From positions 1 to 41,889 of IMG/VR virus record IMGVR_UViG_3300027759_000164: a DNA stretch of 41,889 nt; one strand, written 5' to 3'. The notes beneath the pieces were generated by a model. It did not search any database, was not told the DNA's origin, and saw nothing but the letters and a program-made list of their open reading frames with translations. Positions 1 to 9,423 of this stretch are shown here, piece by piece. Source of the stretch: a virus. The position numbers were made by a program, and so were the translations under genes. How positions within the stretch are numbered: position 1 is the stretch's first letter; every line of letters begins with the position of its first letter.

Positions 1-2036
1 TGATTGCCTTGGTTTCCTGCATATTGAGGTCTTCCAGCCAATAATTCTTTTTTTATTATCACGGCGTCTTTTTTGGTCGGCGCCAAATTTATTAATTCTC
101 CCACAGTTTGCCCGCTTGGCAATGCATCTAAAACATTAAAAGGCGTGGCAACTCCATTTTTATCCACAGAAACCACCGTGTAACCACCGTTGTTATCTGG
201 CAAAAAGGTTACATTCTTACCGCTCTCAGATCTCATTCTCACTGCCAGATTAAAGGCTTCCATGTCTAATTCACCTCTAGGTATTGTTACGTCACCAGCA
301 ACTGTACTAAATGATTTTTGAGTGTCTAATACTATGCTAGGTTTTGTGGTATCAGTATTTGTAATTAAAGCTGGTGGTTGAAAAGAGAGTGAAGAAGACT
401 CATAATCAACATTTAAACCGCCTCCTAGAAATTCTTTAGTTTGGGGGGCAGTATATTCTTCAAGAGATGAATCTTGAAGAGTTACCGGTGTGTTTATTTG
501 TATTCGATTTTCTTCTATAGGTGCCTCCGGTGTATATTGAGGTGCTCTCTCCTCTATAACAGGGACAGTCAATTCAGGTTTTACATTAGATTCCTCGGGG
601 GCATTGAAATCCATACCAGGTATTAATTCTCTTTCATACACCGGAGATACCACTTCTGGTATCTCCATGCCGGGCAATTGATAGGAAGTTTTCATCCCCG
701 GTAATTGTTCCACTGGAGATGGTCTATATGCCTCAACTGCAGCAGTTTGTTCCTCAGACATTGGCGTGCTGTTCAATTGCATATCTGCAAATGTTTTTTC
801 TTGTTGGATCTCTTGTTGATATTCCACCAATTTTATTTTATCCAAATCTGTCATACCAGTGCTTGATAGCACTTCTGGAGAGGTTAAGGAATCGGAAGTA
901 CTCCATGAATTATTCTGATTAAATTCTTGAGTAGGTGAAAGATTGTCTGCTGTGGAGGCACCGAGAGTTCCAGCGGAGCTTCCGTCTAAGAAATCAAACA
1001 GCCCACTTGAGGATATGTTATTCAAATCAACATTACCCATATTGCTTCCAAGAGAATTATTAATAACCTGCACTTTGCCGTGGCCGAGAGCCCCTTGCAT
1101 AATGTTAGTAGTTTCTGGTATAAGTTCTGTCAGGGTTATAGTTACTTTATAAGCCTCCGGCACCAAACGATATCCAGTGGCAGACGGTCCGGATATGCTA
1201 GTGCCAAAATCAGTCATTCTCCTTAAAGTGCCCATATTTTCCACTTTAAAATCAGTTACCACTGCAATTGGCATATATATGCCCCCTTCGTCTAAGGTGT
1301 CTACAGTGTAAACTTTTGGAGGCAAAAAAGTCATATAAGAAGTTCTAGTTCTTAAATTTTGAAATCCAAACAAACTTATAAAACTAAAATTATCATTAGC
1401 CTCTTTTATAGAATAGGTATTATATAAAGGAAATTGGATAGTAACTGTTCTAGCATTTGACCCTGTAAATTTTTTTATATCTTCCGCACCCCAAGCTTCA
1501 TCTTTTAATTGAGCCGCAAGTGAGCCCATAGCATTTCCCACACTCTTTAAAGCGGGAAACGCCTTGCCTAACATATCAAATATTGTCTCATCATTGGCCC
1601 AATTATTTTTCATGCCATCACCTCTTATGGAACCGTTTTTTATATAGGGCAGGTTGTAATAGAACCCTGTAGGTTCTCCCTTATATAACCCCTCATACGG
1701 GTCTCCAAAAACGGTTCGCGCCAATGCTTCTTTGGCTATCCCTCCAGCTGACGAAGCAAAGTTGCCCACACTACTTGTATTAGATTTAGAAAGATTGGAG
1801 GTCATCTCTCCCCACAATTCTAATAAATTAGCAGTCCGGGCTCCAGTATTTAATTTAAACTCAGATAGCAATATTTGAGGCACCTCATCTATGGAACCAG
1901 TGTTTTTCCATCTAAAATCACCGTATACATCTATAGTACCAGACCCACCGGTAGGCACCGCGGTTGGATAAAAAGCCGTAGTTGTCTTGAGAAATCTATT
2001 AGGTGTTTGCTGTATGGAGAAAAAATTAAAAGACAT
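1..2036 (-). CDS. Baseplate / tail-tube-associated structural protein (3' partial)
   Basis: The frame is open from ATG 2036 to the window edge (about 678 codons visible, no stop), so the C-terminus is missing. Residues 1-300 read like a folded structural domain and include a stretch (RLVPEAYKVTITLTELIPET) resembling the C-terminal strand region of T4-type tube and baseplate-initiator proteins (gp19/gp48/gp54). The middle part is a Pro/Glu/Ser/Thr-rich linker, followed by another possibly folded segment ending in sequence such as KKELLAGRPQYAGNQGN. It is the last visible gene of the minus-strand tail operon, 10 bp after the tape-measure-like gene. A baseplate/hub role is inferred from position and weak similarity; the exact T4 counterpart is unclear. 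Confidence 0.5.
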   Translation of the reverse strand, partial: MSFNFFSIQQTPNRFLKTTTAFYPTAVPTGGSGTIDVYGDFRWKNTGSIDEVPQILLSEFKLNTGARTANLLELWGEMTSNLSKSNTSSVGNFASSAGGIAKEALARTVFGDPYEGLYKGEPTGFYYNLPYIKNGSIRGDGMKNNWANDETIFDMLGKAFPALKSVGNAMGSLAAQLKDEAWGAEDIKKFTGSNARTVTIQFPLYNTYSIKEANDNFSFISLFGFQNLRTRTSYMTFLPPKVYTVDTLDEGGIYMPIAVVTDFKVENMGTLRRMTDFGTSISGPSATGYRLVPEAYKVTITLTELIPETTNIMQGALGHGKVQVINNSLGSNMGNVDLNNISSSGLFDFLDGSSAGTLGASTADNLSPTQEFNQNNSWSTSDSLTSPEVLSSTGMTDLDKIKLVEYQQEIQQEKTFADMQLNSTPMSEEQTAAVEAYRPSPVEQLPGMKTSYQLPGMEIPEVVSPVYERELIPGMDFNAPEESNVKPELTVPVIEERAPQYTPEAPIEENRIQINTPVTLQDSSLEEYTAPQTKEFLGGGLNVDYESSSLSFQPPALITNTDTTKPSIVLDTQKSFSTVAGDVTIPRGELDMEAFNLAVRMRSESGKNVTFLPDNNGGYTVVSVDKNGVATPFNVLDALPSGQTVGELINLAPTKKDAVIIKKELLAGRPQYAGNQGN

Positions 2037-2046
2037 ATATTATAGG

Positions 2047-3690
2047 TTAACCAAGTACACCAAAGGAAGGTCTTGTGGAATAAAATTGCCCCCTTATTCT
2101 ACCCACTTCATTAGATTGCATTGTGGGTATAGGAGTCATAGAGCCGGGAGAAGAATTTTTTGCAGGTGGCTGTATTATAATGGGTTGTTTATCAGCTTCC
2201 TGATACTCCTTTAAGGCTTCGGATATGGCACCAGATATATAATCAGCCTGTGCTCTTAAACTTTTCTCAGTAGAAGCAGCACCCTCAGACAGCCCATCCA
2301 TTACTCTTTTGAAATTAGGAGACTCTATTCCTAATTTATTTTTTAAATTTTGGACAGAATTATCATAGGTTTCATCTCTTAATTTTTTGTCATTAATAGT
2401 TTTCTTTTGTTCTAAGAGTTCTTTGTTTTCCTTTTCTTTCATCCTTTCTCGAGCCTCTTTAACTCCGGGAATCCATTCCGAGGGATCAACATCTGAAAAC
2501 CAATTCCACTCGTCTCCCTTTTCATTCTTTTTTTTACCGTTTCCTGCAATAGACAACAATATTCGATCCCCTATATTTTGCAATAAATTTTCTAAAATAG
2601 TAGATAAAGAATCCCAAAGCTTATCAGCCTTTTTTTTGACCGCGTCAGTTACATCACCCACTATATTAGTAATTTTTTGTTGTATGACCCCGGAATCCCA
2701 TATAGTGCCCAATAAATGCATTGTAGTGGCAAATATATTCTTTGAACCTGCATATAAAGGCTTTAATTCTTCCATAAAAGACTCTCCCGTTTTTAACACT
2801 GTGGTGAAATATCCTTTCATGGTTTGAAAGACATCATGAAACCCATTATTGTCTGACCACTTTTCTATAGAAGAAATGAAACTATTGAAATAACTCGATA
2901 TTTTATTATAGGTATTTTCAAAAACATTATTAGTTTTTGTGGCACCTCCGAGAAAATCTAAAAATTGATCAAAATATATCTTAAGTTGATCTTTAAGATA
3001 GGTGTATATAGAGTTAAAAACGTCTTCGCCAACTTTGATAAAAGGCTTTAATTTTTCATATATAGTGTGCCCTAAATTTTTAAGACCTTCCCATGCCTGA
3101 AGCAAAGCCTCTTTCGGATCATTCATTAGCAATTTAAACCAATCTATAGTTTTGTGCAACCAAGTTGTAAGTGTAACCACGGCTTCATGTGCTCTAGTAA
3201 TATAACCTTCAAAGGGACGAATTATTTTATCAAAACTAGCTTTAATGTTGGTTCCAAAATTATCATCAAACCATTTTATAATGGGCCCCATAAAAGGCAG
3301 AGCCACTAATGCCAACAAACCGGTTACTATTAAACTTCCTATTTCATCTAATAAAGTCTTTACATTTCCGCCACCTTGACCCGGCAATGGTATTTTAGAC
3401 ATAAAGTCTTTTAAAAATTTTAGAGTTTCATTATCTCCTTCTCTGTCCCCTCCTGCCTTTAAGGAACTATAACTCCGAGCCTCGGCTCCTGGAGGATTTA
3501 AGTGATCGTATAAAGCTTTAAGAGTAGATGTATTTTCTTTAGTAGCCCCTAAAAGAGTAGTATGTATACCTTTAGTGAGCTCAAATAAACTCATTTTTAT
3601 TGCTTTTAATTCTTCTATGGACACTTTTTGAGAGTTCATAAAATCAATATAATGTTGATTTACTTCTTCTGTGGTGTCAAATAGTGCCAT
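2047..3690 (-). CDS. Putative tape measure protein (gp29-like)
   Basis: 547 residues, mostly helical. A hydrophobic segment at about residues 117-137 (IGSLIVTGLLALVALPF) is followed by repeated amphipathic helices, a charged Lys/Glu-rich coiled-coil stretch around residues 400-450, and a Pro/Ser-rich tail. Length is close to T4 gp29 (590 aa), and the gene lies between gp26/51-like assembly genes and a baseplate gene, a usual position for a tape measure. No sequence signature proves the role; an uncharacterised baseplate hub protein is the alternative. ATG 3690 is preceded by a TAAGTATT box 4 nt upstream and no Shine-Dalgarno sequence. Confidence 0.5.
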   Translation of the reverse strand: MALFDTTEEVNQHYIDFMNSQKVSIEELKAIKMSLFELTKGIHTTLLGATKENTSTLKALYDHLNPPGAEARSYSSLKAGGDREGDNETLKFLKDFMSKIPLPGQGGGNVKTLLDEIGSLIVTGLLALVALPFMGPIIKWFDDNFGTNIKASFDKIIRPFEGYITRAHEAVVTLTTWLHKTIDWFKLLMNDPKEALLQAWEGLKNLGHTIYEKLKPFIKVGEDVFNSIYTYLKDQLKIYFDQFLDFLGGATKTNNVFENTYNKISSYFNSFISSIEKWSDNNGFHDVFQTMKGYFTTVLKTGESFMEELKPLYAGSKNIFATTMHLLGTIWDSGVIQQKITNIVGDVTDAVKKKADKLWDSLSTILENLLQNIGDRILLSIAGNGKKKNEKGDEWNWFSDVDPSEWIPGVKEARERMKEKENKELLEQKKTINDKKLRDETYDNSVQNLKNKLGIESPNFKRVMDGLSEGAASTEKSLRAQADYISGAISEALKEYQEADKQPIIIQPPAKNSSPGSMTPIPTMQSNEVGRIRGQFYSTRPSFGVLG

Positions 3691-3694
3691 ATAG

Positions 3695-3702
3695 AATACT
3701 TA
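3695..3702 (-). promoter_or_regulatory. Late-type box TAAGTATT before tape-measure-like gene
   Basis: 4 nt upstream of ATG 3690. Confidence 0.55.
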
Positions 3703-3717
3703 GATTCTATAGCAGGA

Positions 3718-4527
3718 TTAAGAAGTTAAAAATAAGATAGAATCAATATCTAATTGTTTTTCAATTCCATTAGAACTCTTTACGGTTAATGCTTTATTAA
3801 CAGATTCTTTCCAAGAGGCATACTGAGATAACAATTTTTGAATTAAAGAAGCTGGTAATTTTTCAACTAAAGCATATTTTTGTTTAACGGAAAGGGTGTT
3901 ATATCCCAAGTCTTTGCCCGCCACTTCAACCTTGTCTATGCACTTTGCAGATTCATACATATAAGTTTCCGCAATTAATTGCTTCAAGGTTTCTGCTTGG
4001 GTATCTTGTTTTTTAACTGCTGGTAAAAATTCAAAGAATGTAACATCATCTGTAATAGTGGGTATCTTTAACGATATGTTGATTTCAATATTATCCTTTT
4101 TTACCGCGATGTTTTCTGGGATTGGAATTACAAGAGCCGAAAGTTTGTCCAGTACCCCATCTAAATCTATTACCTCTTCTACCCTTTTATCATCTTCCTT
4201 ACTGAAGGATATTAAAACTTCTTTAGAAGTTTGTTTGCGAAGAGAAATAACAATAGATGTATAATCAATAAAATTTAAAGAATTTATAGTTTCTTTGGGT
4301 TCATTGCAATTCTGTAATAAAATTTCATATAAATTTTTAATAAAATATGATTTATATTCAGAAGCGGACTCTACCGCCGAAGATAATAATTGCTTTTGCT
4401 GCTTAGCAGATAGTTCTTTAATAAGAATGTTTTTACCTAAAGTAGGTGACCACGCTTTAGCTACACACAATTCTTTGAAAACCTCTAAAGTATTTAAAGC
4501 ATCGTTGAAATTTAAATTTTCAGACAT
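3718..4527 (-). CDS. Baseplate hub assembly protein, gp26/gp51-like (copy 1)
   Basis: 269 residues. The N-terminal part has the pattern seen in T4-type gp26/gp51 baseplate assembly proteins: a P-x-x-G-K-x-I-x-I-K-E-L segment followed by a helix that begins SAKQQKQLL, then a segment 'NSLNFIDYTSIVISLRKQTS' that sets up a beta-rich middle region. It sits next to a second protein of the same general layout (4565-5491). These proteins are known to help assemble the baseplate hub and are not necessarily part of the virion. Assignment is by pattern and context; distinguishing gp26 from gp51 is not possible here. No TAAGTATT box lies before ATG 4527. Confidence 0.5.
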   Translation of the reverse strand: MSENLNFNDALNTLEVFKELCVAKAWSPTLGKNILIKELSAKQQKQLLSSAVESASEYKSYFIKNLYEILLQNCNEPKETINSLNFIDYTSIVISLRKQTSKEVLISFSKEDDKRVEEVIDLDGVLDKLSALVIPIPENIAVKKDNIEINISLKIPTITDDVTFFEFLPAVKKQDTQAETLKQLIAETYMYESAKCIDKVEVAGKDLGYNTLSVKQKYALVEKLPASLIQKLLSQYASWKESVNKALTVKSSNGIEKQLDIDSILFLTS

Positions 4528-4564
4528 ATATTAATAATAATTAGAGATTATATCACTTTATTCT

Positions 4565-5491
4565 CTAGGCAGTTGGATCAATATTCATTTCTTCAGACCA
4601 TTCTCCTTCTTCTGAATTTTGTTGTTCTGATTCACTTTCTATAAAAGAATAATATATAGACCTTTCTGCAATTGTCATGGAGTCTGTATAAGAGGGTGAT
4701 ATTTTCCTCGAGGCCAATATGTAGTATTGTTGATACAAATTCCTTAAATTTTCTGTAAAAAACATTCTCAAAATACTTTGATATGATGAGTTATAAAAAT
4801 TAAAATTTAAATAATCTGCTAAATGATCCGTGAATATATTAGATTCTGAAAATAATTTAATATAATTAAAAACAATATCTTGTATTTTGCTTTGATATTT
4901 TATAGGAAATTTCTCAAACATTTCTAATTTTTGAGAAGTATTAAAATCTTTCATATGGAAAGTTTTATCATTTAAAGTAAAACTTTTTATATATAAAGCC
5001 ACTGAATCTATTAATAGGTCTTTGTTAGGTTTTAAAAAAAAATGTTCAGAATTTATTAAAGGCCATTCAAACTTGATGTTTAACTGATCTATTTGCAATT
5101 CTTCAGTTGTTAATATATCTTTTGTTGTGTTGTATAAATTTCTCATTAAAGTTGACAGGTTTAAAGTCAACTTTATCTTTTTTTGATCAGTTTCTTCTTC
5201 TACTGGGTTTTGAAATTGTAATTCAATTTCTTCACCTATAGACACAATACGCAACTTGCATAAAAATAAAATATATTCTATTATATTAAGTTTGTAAAAA
5301 TCTTCTTTATTTTCTACACATTGTAATACAACTTTCTGTAACGCTCGACCATAGTCTTCAGTATATTCTGGGTCTAAAGGTAACATGGTATGTGCCTTTG
5401 AGACATATATTTGTTCTTTAGAAGACATTTCTCTGTAAAAAAGCTTAACGCCAGAGAAAGGCATTTCTACACTATACAAATATAATTCCAT
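4565..5491 (-). CDS. Baseplate hub assembly protein, gp26/gp51-like (copy 2)
   Basis: 308 residues. It shares the architecture of its neighbour: an N-terminal 'SGVKLFYREMSSKEQIYVSKA' type segment, a 'KLNIIEYILFLCKLRIVSIG' helix and a following beta region with 'IKLTLNLSTLMRNLYN'. The C-terminal 30 residues are acidic. The pairing of two such genes between tube-like genes and the tape-measure candidate supports a role in baseplate hub assembly. The two copies are clearly diverged in sequence, so they may have separate jobs, as gp26 and gp51 do in T4. No late-type box is evident upstream of ATG 5491, so it is probably transcribed from the preceding gene. Confidence 0.45.
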   Translation of the reverse strand: MELYLYSVEMPFSGVKLFYREMSSKEQIYVSKAHTMLPLDPEYTEDYGRALQKVVLQCVENKEDFYKLNIIEYILFLCKLRIVSIGEEIELQFQNPVEEETDQKKIKLTLNLSTLMRNLYNTTKDILTTEELQIDQLNIKFEWPLINSEHFFLKPNKDLLIDSVALYIKSFTLNDKTFHMKDFNTSQKLEMFEKFPIKYQSKIQDIVFNYIKLFSESNIFTDHLADYLNFNFYNSSYQSILRMFFTENLRNLYQQYYILASRKISPSYTDSMTIAERSIYYSFIESESEQQNSEEGEWSEEMNIDPTA

Positions 5492-5507
5492 TTATATAAT
5501 TACAGGT

Positions 5508-6326
5508 CTACATCATATTTGCAGTACCGGCTTCCATGACTGAATAACCGTTATATATAAAAGAAACGTTCCTTCTTTTTAAACCCTCTTCTAAATGAGA
5601 TAAAGTTAATGAGTCCAGAGTTACAGGAACCACATCATAATATCTTACAATCTTGCGTATGGCAACAGAGGAATACGGACCAGTTTTTGCAAATTGTATT
5701 ACATCCATGAAATCACACTTTACATTTTTTGGTGAACCAGGCGACCGAGCAATTAATCCAAGATGGCTGGCCAATACTATCCAAGGTCGAATAACTAAAT
5801 CTGCAAAAGAGGCATTAGTTTCTAAAAAAGACATTTTAATTTTGTCAAAAGAGTTTCTGCCTTTAATAATATAAGGAGTTTGTAACCCTCCCCAATTTAA
5901 ATTTTCTTGAGTAGCTGTTATAGTTTCTCCTGGAATTGAAACCTCCTGAGCAAAAACACACCCCATAAGATTTTCTATAGTTTGTTGATATTCTGGTTTT
6001 GTTAAATCGTCAACCGTGCCCTGAGAAATTTCCCAAGGTTGAAAATCTCCTGAATCAAAGAGACTAACCAGTGCCGCCGGATTATTCATCAGAGCAGAAA
6101 CACTTCTCAGGTTTATTACAACCAGCCACATTGAAGCCAAAGCCGGTGCAGTAGGCCACTGGCTCAATATGTCTAAATAAAAGGAATATGGACTAGGTGC
6201 TTTGTTTAATACATCACTGTTTAAACTAAACATCTGAGTCAATGGATTTGCTGATCCACCGGCCCTAGAAACAAATCCACTATTAAGAGGATTAACAGGC
6301 TGAAAGGCTTTAGATAGAAATGACAT
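5508..6326 (-). CDS. Tail-tube-fold protein, probable tube/baseplate initiator
   Basis: 272 residues. The second half has a layout like gp19-family tube proteins: 'VSIPGETITATQE', a middle strand block, then a C-terminal 'YDVVPVTLDSLTLSHLEEG' and 'VSFIYNGYSVME', matching the usual ending of tube-fold proteins (Pro/Val strand, acidic turn, final F-x-Y strand). It follows the true tube gene directly. Tube-fold proteins of this larger size include gp48/gp54, which nucleate the tube on the baseplate; a tail terminator is the other option. ATG 6326 lies 4 nt after a TAAGTATT box. Confidence 0.5.
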   Translation of the reverse strand: MSFLSKAFQPVNPLNSGFVSRAGGSANPLTQMFSLNSDVLNKAPSPYSFYLDILSQWPTAPALASMWLVVINLRSVSALMNNPAALVSLFDSGDFQPWEISQGTVDDLTKPEYQQTIENLMGCVFAQEVSIPGETITATQENLNWGGLQTPYIIKGRNSFDKIKMSFLETNASFADLVIRPWIVLASHLGLIARSPGSPKNVKCDFMDVIQFAKTGPYSSVAIRKIVRYYDVVPVTLDSLTLSHLEEGLKRRNVSFIYNGYSVMEAGTANMM

Positions 6327-6330
6327 TGAA

Positions 6331-6338
6331 AATACTTA
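6331..6338 (-). promoter_or_regulatory. Late-type box TAAGTATT before tube-fold protein gene
   Basis: 4 nt upstream of ATG 6326. No Shine-Dalgarno sequence lies between. Confidence 0.55.
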
Positions 6339-6352
6339 TTAAAGCATTTCAA

Positions 6353-6889
6353 TTACTCCCAATATTGATAGGCAAGAGTAGCTTCTTGTTCCACCACAGA
6401 GCCAGTATCAGCAACATCTAAGGCATAGTCTCCTAAGGACACACAATAGGCACCTACTAATTTGTAATTACGAATAGGTTGTCCTCCTTTGCTCATCAAA
6501 GAAAGCATTACAGTGCCCAAGTTTTTTAACTCATAGGAACCTGTAGTCGTGGCATCATTAAATATAACTCTAGTCCACGCTTCTAACTTAGCTCTTATGG
6601 AAAGATCTTGTGGCATCCTGAATTTAATCTTCCAAGCATCACTTCCAGGATAACTGGCGGTGCTTGGAAGATTAAAACTCATTCCCATATAAGGCAATTT
6701 AATATTAGTAATAGCCCTCTGAGGTAAAGATGTGGATGTGACATAAACCAAATCAGTGTTATCAAAAGAAAGGCCATTAATGCCGGTCTCTATAGAAATC
6801 ACTCTAAATAAATTTTTCCTAGCAAAATCCTTTTTATAAGCAGTTTGATAAAAATTTTGTATACTTTGATTTGAGAATATATCAGCCAT
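6353..6889 (-). CDS. Tail tube protein (gp19 family)
   Basis: 178 residues, close to T4 gp19 (163 aa). Recognisable family features: 'LPQRAITNIKLPYMGMSFNL', then 'PGSDAWKIKFRMPQDLSIRAKLEAW', and a C-terminal 'GAYCVSLGDYALDV...EATLAYQYWE' block that matches the gp19 C-terminal strands. These subunits stack into the inner tube through which DNA leaves the capsid. It lies 17 bp downstream of the sheath gene, the usual sheath-tube order. It has its own TAAGTATT box 5 nt before ATG 6889 despite being inside an operon. Confidence 0.88.
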   Translation of the reverse strand: MADIFSNQSIQNFYQTAYKKDFARKNLFRVISIETGINGLSFDNTDLVYVTSTSLPQRAITNIKLPYMGMSFNLPSTASYPGSDAWKIKFRMPQDLSIRAKLEAWTRVIFNDATTTGSYELKNLGTVMLSLMSKGGQPIRNYKLVGAYCVSLGDYALDVADTGSVVEQEATLAYQYWE

Positions 6890-6894
6890 ATATC

Positions 6895-6902
6895 AATACT
6901 TA
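6895..6902 (-). promoter_or_regulatory. Late-type box TAAGTATT before tail tube gene
   Basis: 5 nt upstream of ATG 6889. T4-late-like element. Confidence 0.55.
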
Positions 6903-6906
6903 TCAA

Positions 6907-9384
6907 CTAGGACGTTAGTTCATTGAAGTTTATCCCGGTACGAGTGCCTACAAAGTCTGCTAAAATGTACTCAGCTGTGCGCACTGCTTGTATATAAATG
7001 GAAATCTTCAATTCATTATTATCTATAACATCTGGAGTGTTATTTCTTTCGTCGCAAATAATTCTATAATCGTATAAACCATCATTCGCCTTTGCTTGAT
7101 TAAAAGTTGGTGATAAAGCATTTATTAATCTAGATCTGGTGGCGAAGGTGTTGGGTTCGAACACATAGTATTTTAATAAATTTTTAGTGACCTTTTCAAG
7201 AGTCAAGAAAAGTCTGCGAACATTAATTCTATCAAAGGCAGATGGCTTATTCATTAAGGTTTTTTGCCCGTAGATAACATAACCTTCACCTGGGAAATAT
7301 GCAATTGGGTTTATATTAATTCTATATAATAGATCTCTTTGCTTTTGAGTAGGATTAATTGCAATATCAACAATATTGGTTAATACACCTCTATTAAAAC
7401 CAGCAGGGGCTGACCACGGAAAATTAACCGCAGAAGAAAATGCTATATCTGCAGCCACGTAACCAGAGTTTGGAAGCCAAACCATTTGATTGGAATAAAC
7501 ATCATTAAATTTGATCCAGTTGCCGTAAGTTGCTCCGTAACTAGAAGAAATATCTCCGAAAAGATTTTTCAACGGCCAATAAATGTCTAATGAAAAATTG
7601 TAAGTGGATATTTTGGTGGTTTTAAAATCAGGACCATTGACAAAAATATAACGCAAAGGATCTGGTATGAACATATGATCCATACGAGTCTTTTCCGCAA
7701 AAGTATAAAATTGCTGGACTATTGAATCATAATTCTGCTTTAATATACTTTCATTGCCGCCTGTTTGATTTTTTAATTCTGCCATAAGAGCAGAAGAAAT
7801 GGGATACTTTTCATCAAAAAAGTAACCACCGTCTGAAGTATTGCCAGGAGAGACAGACGCCTTTTTAGCAGCAGCTCCTGCCCATATTGTACCTAAACCA
7901 GCTTCAGGAATAAGATCTATTTCTTCATCCATGTCATCCAGTCTGTTTAAAATTCTCTGAAGTTTTAGAGGAACATTTCCAATATCACAACTGGTAGTAT
8001 CAGTTTGAGACACATAAACACCCAAAGAATAAATGTTTCTGGCAGCATCACTTACCCTCACTGATTTTTTAGGAGTTTTACCATCGGAAGAAATCCAATC
8101 TCCTGTACTAGAAATAATCGGGTTTACTATAACCTTCATATCAGAGGATCTTGAATTCTGTGCAGCTACTTTTTCTAATGCAAAAGTAACGGGGGCCCCT
8201 CCGTTAGGATTATTTTGGGTTTTGTTGTTATATAAAGAACCTGTATAACCTTCTTGGACTCTGTAATCCAAAGTAACTGTGTCTTGAGCATATATAGAAG
8301 TTCTTAACTTAAATGTCATCAAAGTTAAGCAATCATTATAAGTTGAAGACGAAAAGTCGTATCCAGTTGGATATTGTTCCATCGTGCGGGATATGCTATT
8401 AGAAACATTTAAATGTGAACCACTCAAAGCAAAATTTAAACGATTGGTGGGTATGTTTGTAAAAGTTTGATATTGATTATTGTAAACTTGGTCAACAGCT
8501 TTAACCCCGGTTACACTCTTGAAATCTGATCCTGGATTATTATCCCTGTTATCAGCAAATCCTATATAATAACCTTGATGTATATTATCCACTGCAACCT
8601 TTGTGGGGTTTAATACAATTATACCACTGTGGCCTAATTTAGAACTGCTGTTTATATCTTGTTCTGAATAACTTGCATCCCAAGAAATGTTATTAGATAT
8701 AACATCCTGATATTCAGATTCAGTTAACAACACAGATTGTGGCGGCTGAATTTCATAATAATTTGCATCCTTATAATTGGAAGGAAGATTATTAATATAA
8801 GTGCTTAAAACTGCACTGTTGTTAATTGTTAATGTATAAGCACTAGTAGCTCCAGTTATAGAAAGTCTATAATTTCCTGTAGTATCTGTAAAGAATGTTT
8901 GATAATGATAAGCACTAGTACCATATACAATACTGTCTAGTGTAAATGCATTTAATGCTAGTTCAGGGGTAGATCCATTCCTTCCACCCCAAGAGTCATT
9001 AGTAAAATTAATAACATTTGAACTCAATTGATTTGCAACAGATTGAATATATCCCTTCACAGGAAACACTAAAGCACTGTAAGAATTACCAAAACCTATT
9101 CCCGATCCTGACCCATATGCCATTCTTGTCACCTTTAAATTGGCAGGAGACTGAACCAAAACTTGTCTGGCAGAATGGTACAAATATCTTTCCGCTTCAT
9201 TTGTAGGTGTGCCGAAAGTGGATTCAAATTCAGAAACGCTGCCAATGTAAACCACCTCATCGGTAGGGCCTTGAGAAGCAAAACCGGTCATAAACACATT
9301 TGTTCCGGCTGAATTGCGCGCAATTTGAGACTGATCTATCTCTGTAATCTGTACACCTGGTGAAGTTATAGTTCTTGTTGACAT
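6907..9384 (-). CDS. Contractile tail sheath protein (gp18 family)
   Basis: 825 residues, longer than T4 gp18 (659 aa). The N-terminus 'SPGVQITEIDQSQIARNSAGTNVFMTGFASQGP' pattern (PGV..E.D.S, then G.A..GP) and the C-terminal block around 'NPTQKQRDLLYRININPIAYFPGEGYVIYGQKTL' plus 'FDRINVRRLFLTLEKVTKNLL' are diagnostic for phage sheath proteins. The extra length is in the middle, residues about 120-450, where sheath proteins carry surface-exposed insertion domains. It is the first gene of the minus-strand tail operon. ATAAATAT lies 11 nt upstream of ATG 9384. Confidence 0.93.
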   Translation of the reverse strand: MSTRTITSPGVQITEIDQSQIARNSAGTNVFMTGFASQGPTDEVVYIGSVSEFESTFGTPTNEAERYLYHSARQVLVQSPANLKVTRMAYGSGSGIGFGNSYSALVFPVKGYIQSVANQLSSNVINFTNDSWGGRNGSTPELALNAFTLDSIVYGTSAYHYQTFFTDTTGNYRLSITGATSAYTLTINNSAVLSTYINNLPSNYKDANYYEIQPPQSVLLTESEYQDVISNNISWDASYSEQDINSSSKLGHSGIIVLNPTKVAVDNIHQGYYIGFADNRDNNPGSDFKSVTGVKAVDQVYNNQYQTFTNIPTNRLNFALSGSHLNVSNSISRTMEQYPTGYDFSSSTYNDCLTLMTFKLRTSIYAQDTVTLDYRVQEGYTGSLYNNKTQNNPNGGAPVTFALEKVAAQNSRSSDMKVIVNPIISSTGDWISSDGKTPKKSVRVSDAARNIYSLGVYVSQTDTTSCDIGNVPLKLQRILNRLDDMDEEIDLIPEAGLGTIWAGAAAKKASVSPGNTSDGGYFFDEKYPISSALMAELKNQTGGNESILKQNYDSIVQQFYTFAEKTRMDHMFIPDPLRYIFVNGPDFKTTKISTYNFSLDIYWPLKNLFGDISSSYGATYGNWIKFNDVYSNQMVWLPNSGYVAADIAFSSAVNFPWSAPAGFNRGVLTNIVDIAINPTQKQRDLLYRININPIAYFPGEGYVIYGQKTLMNKPSAFDRINVRRLFLTLEKVTKNLLKYYVFEPNTFATRSRLINALSPTFNQAKANDGLYDYRIICDERNNTPDVIDNNELKISIYIQAVRTAEYILADFVGTRTGINFNELTS

Positions 9385-9406
9385 AAAATTATAAAATATT
9401 TATCCT
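9378..9406 (+). promoter_or_regulatory. Sigma70-like promoter for the phoH block
   Basis: TTGACA (9378-9383), 17 bp spacer, TATCCT (9401-9406). The TTGACA overlaps the sheath start on the other strand, so it may be coincidental. Confidence 0.35.
9396..9403 (-). promoter_or_regulatory. Late-type box ATAAATAT before sheath gene
   Basis: 11 nt upstream of ATG 9384; the A/T-rich gap contains no Shine-Dalgarno sequence. Confidence 0.5.
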
Positions 9407-9423
9407 AATTCAGGGACCCTATC

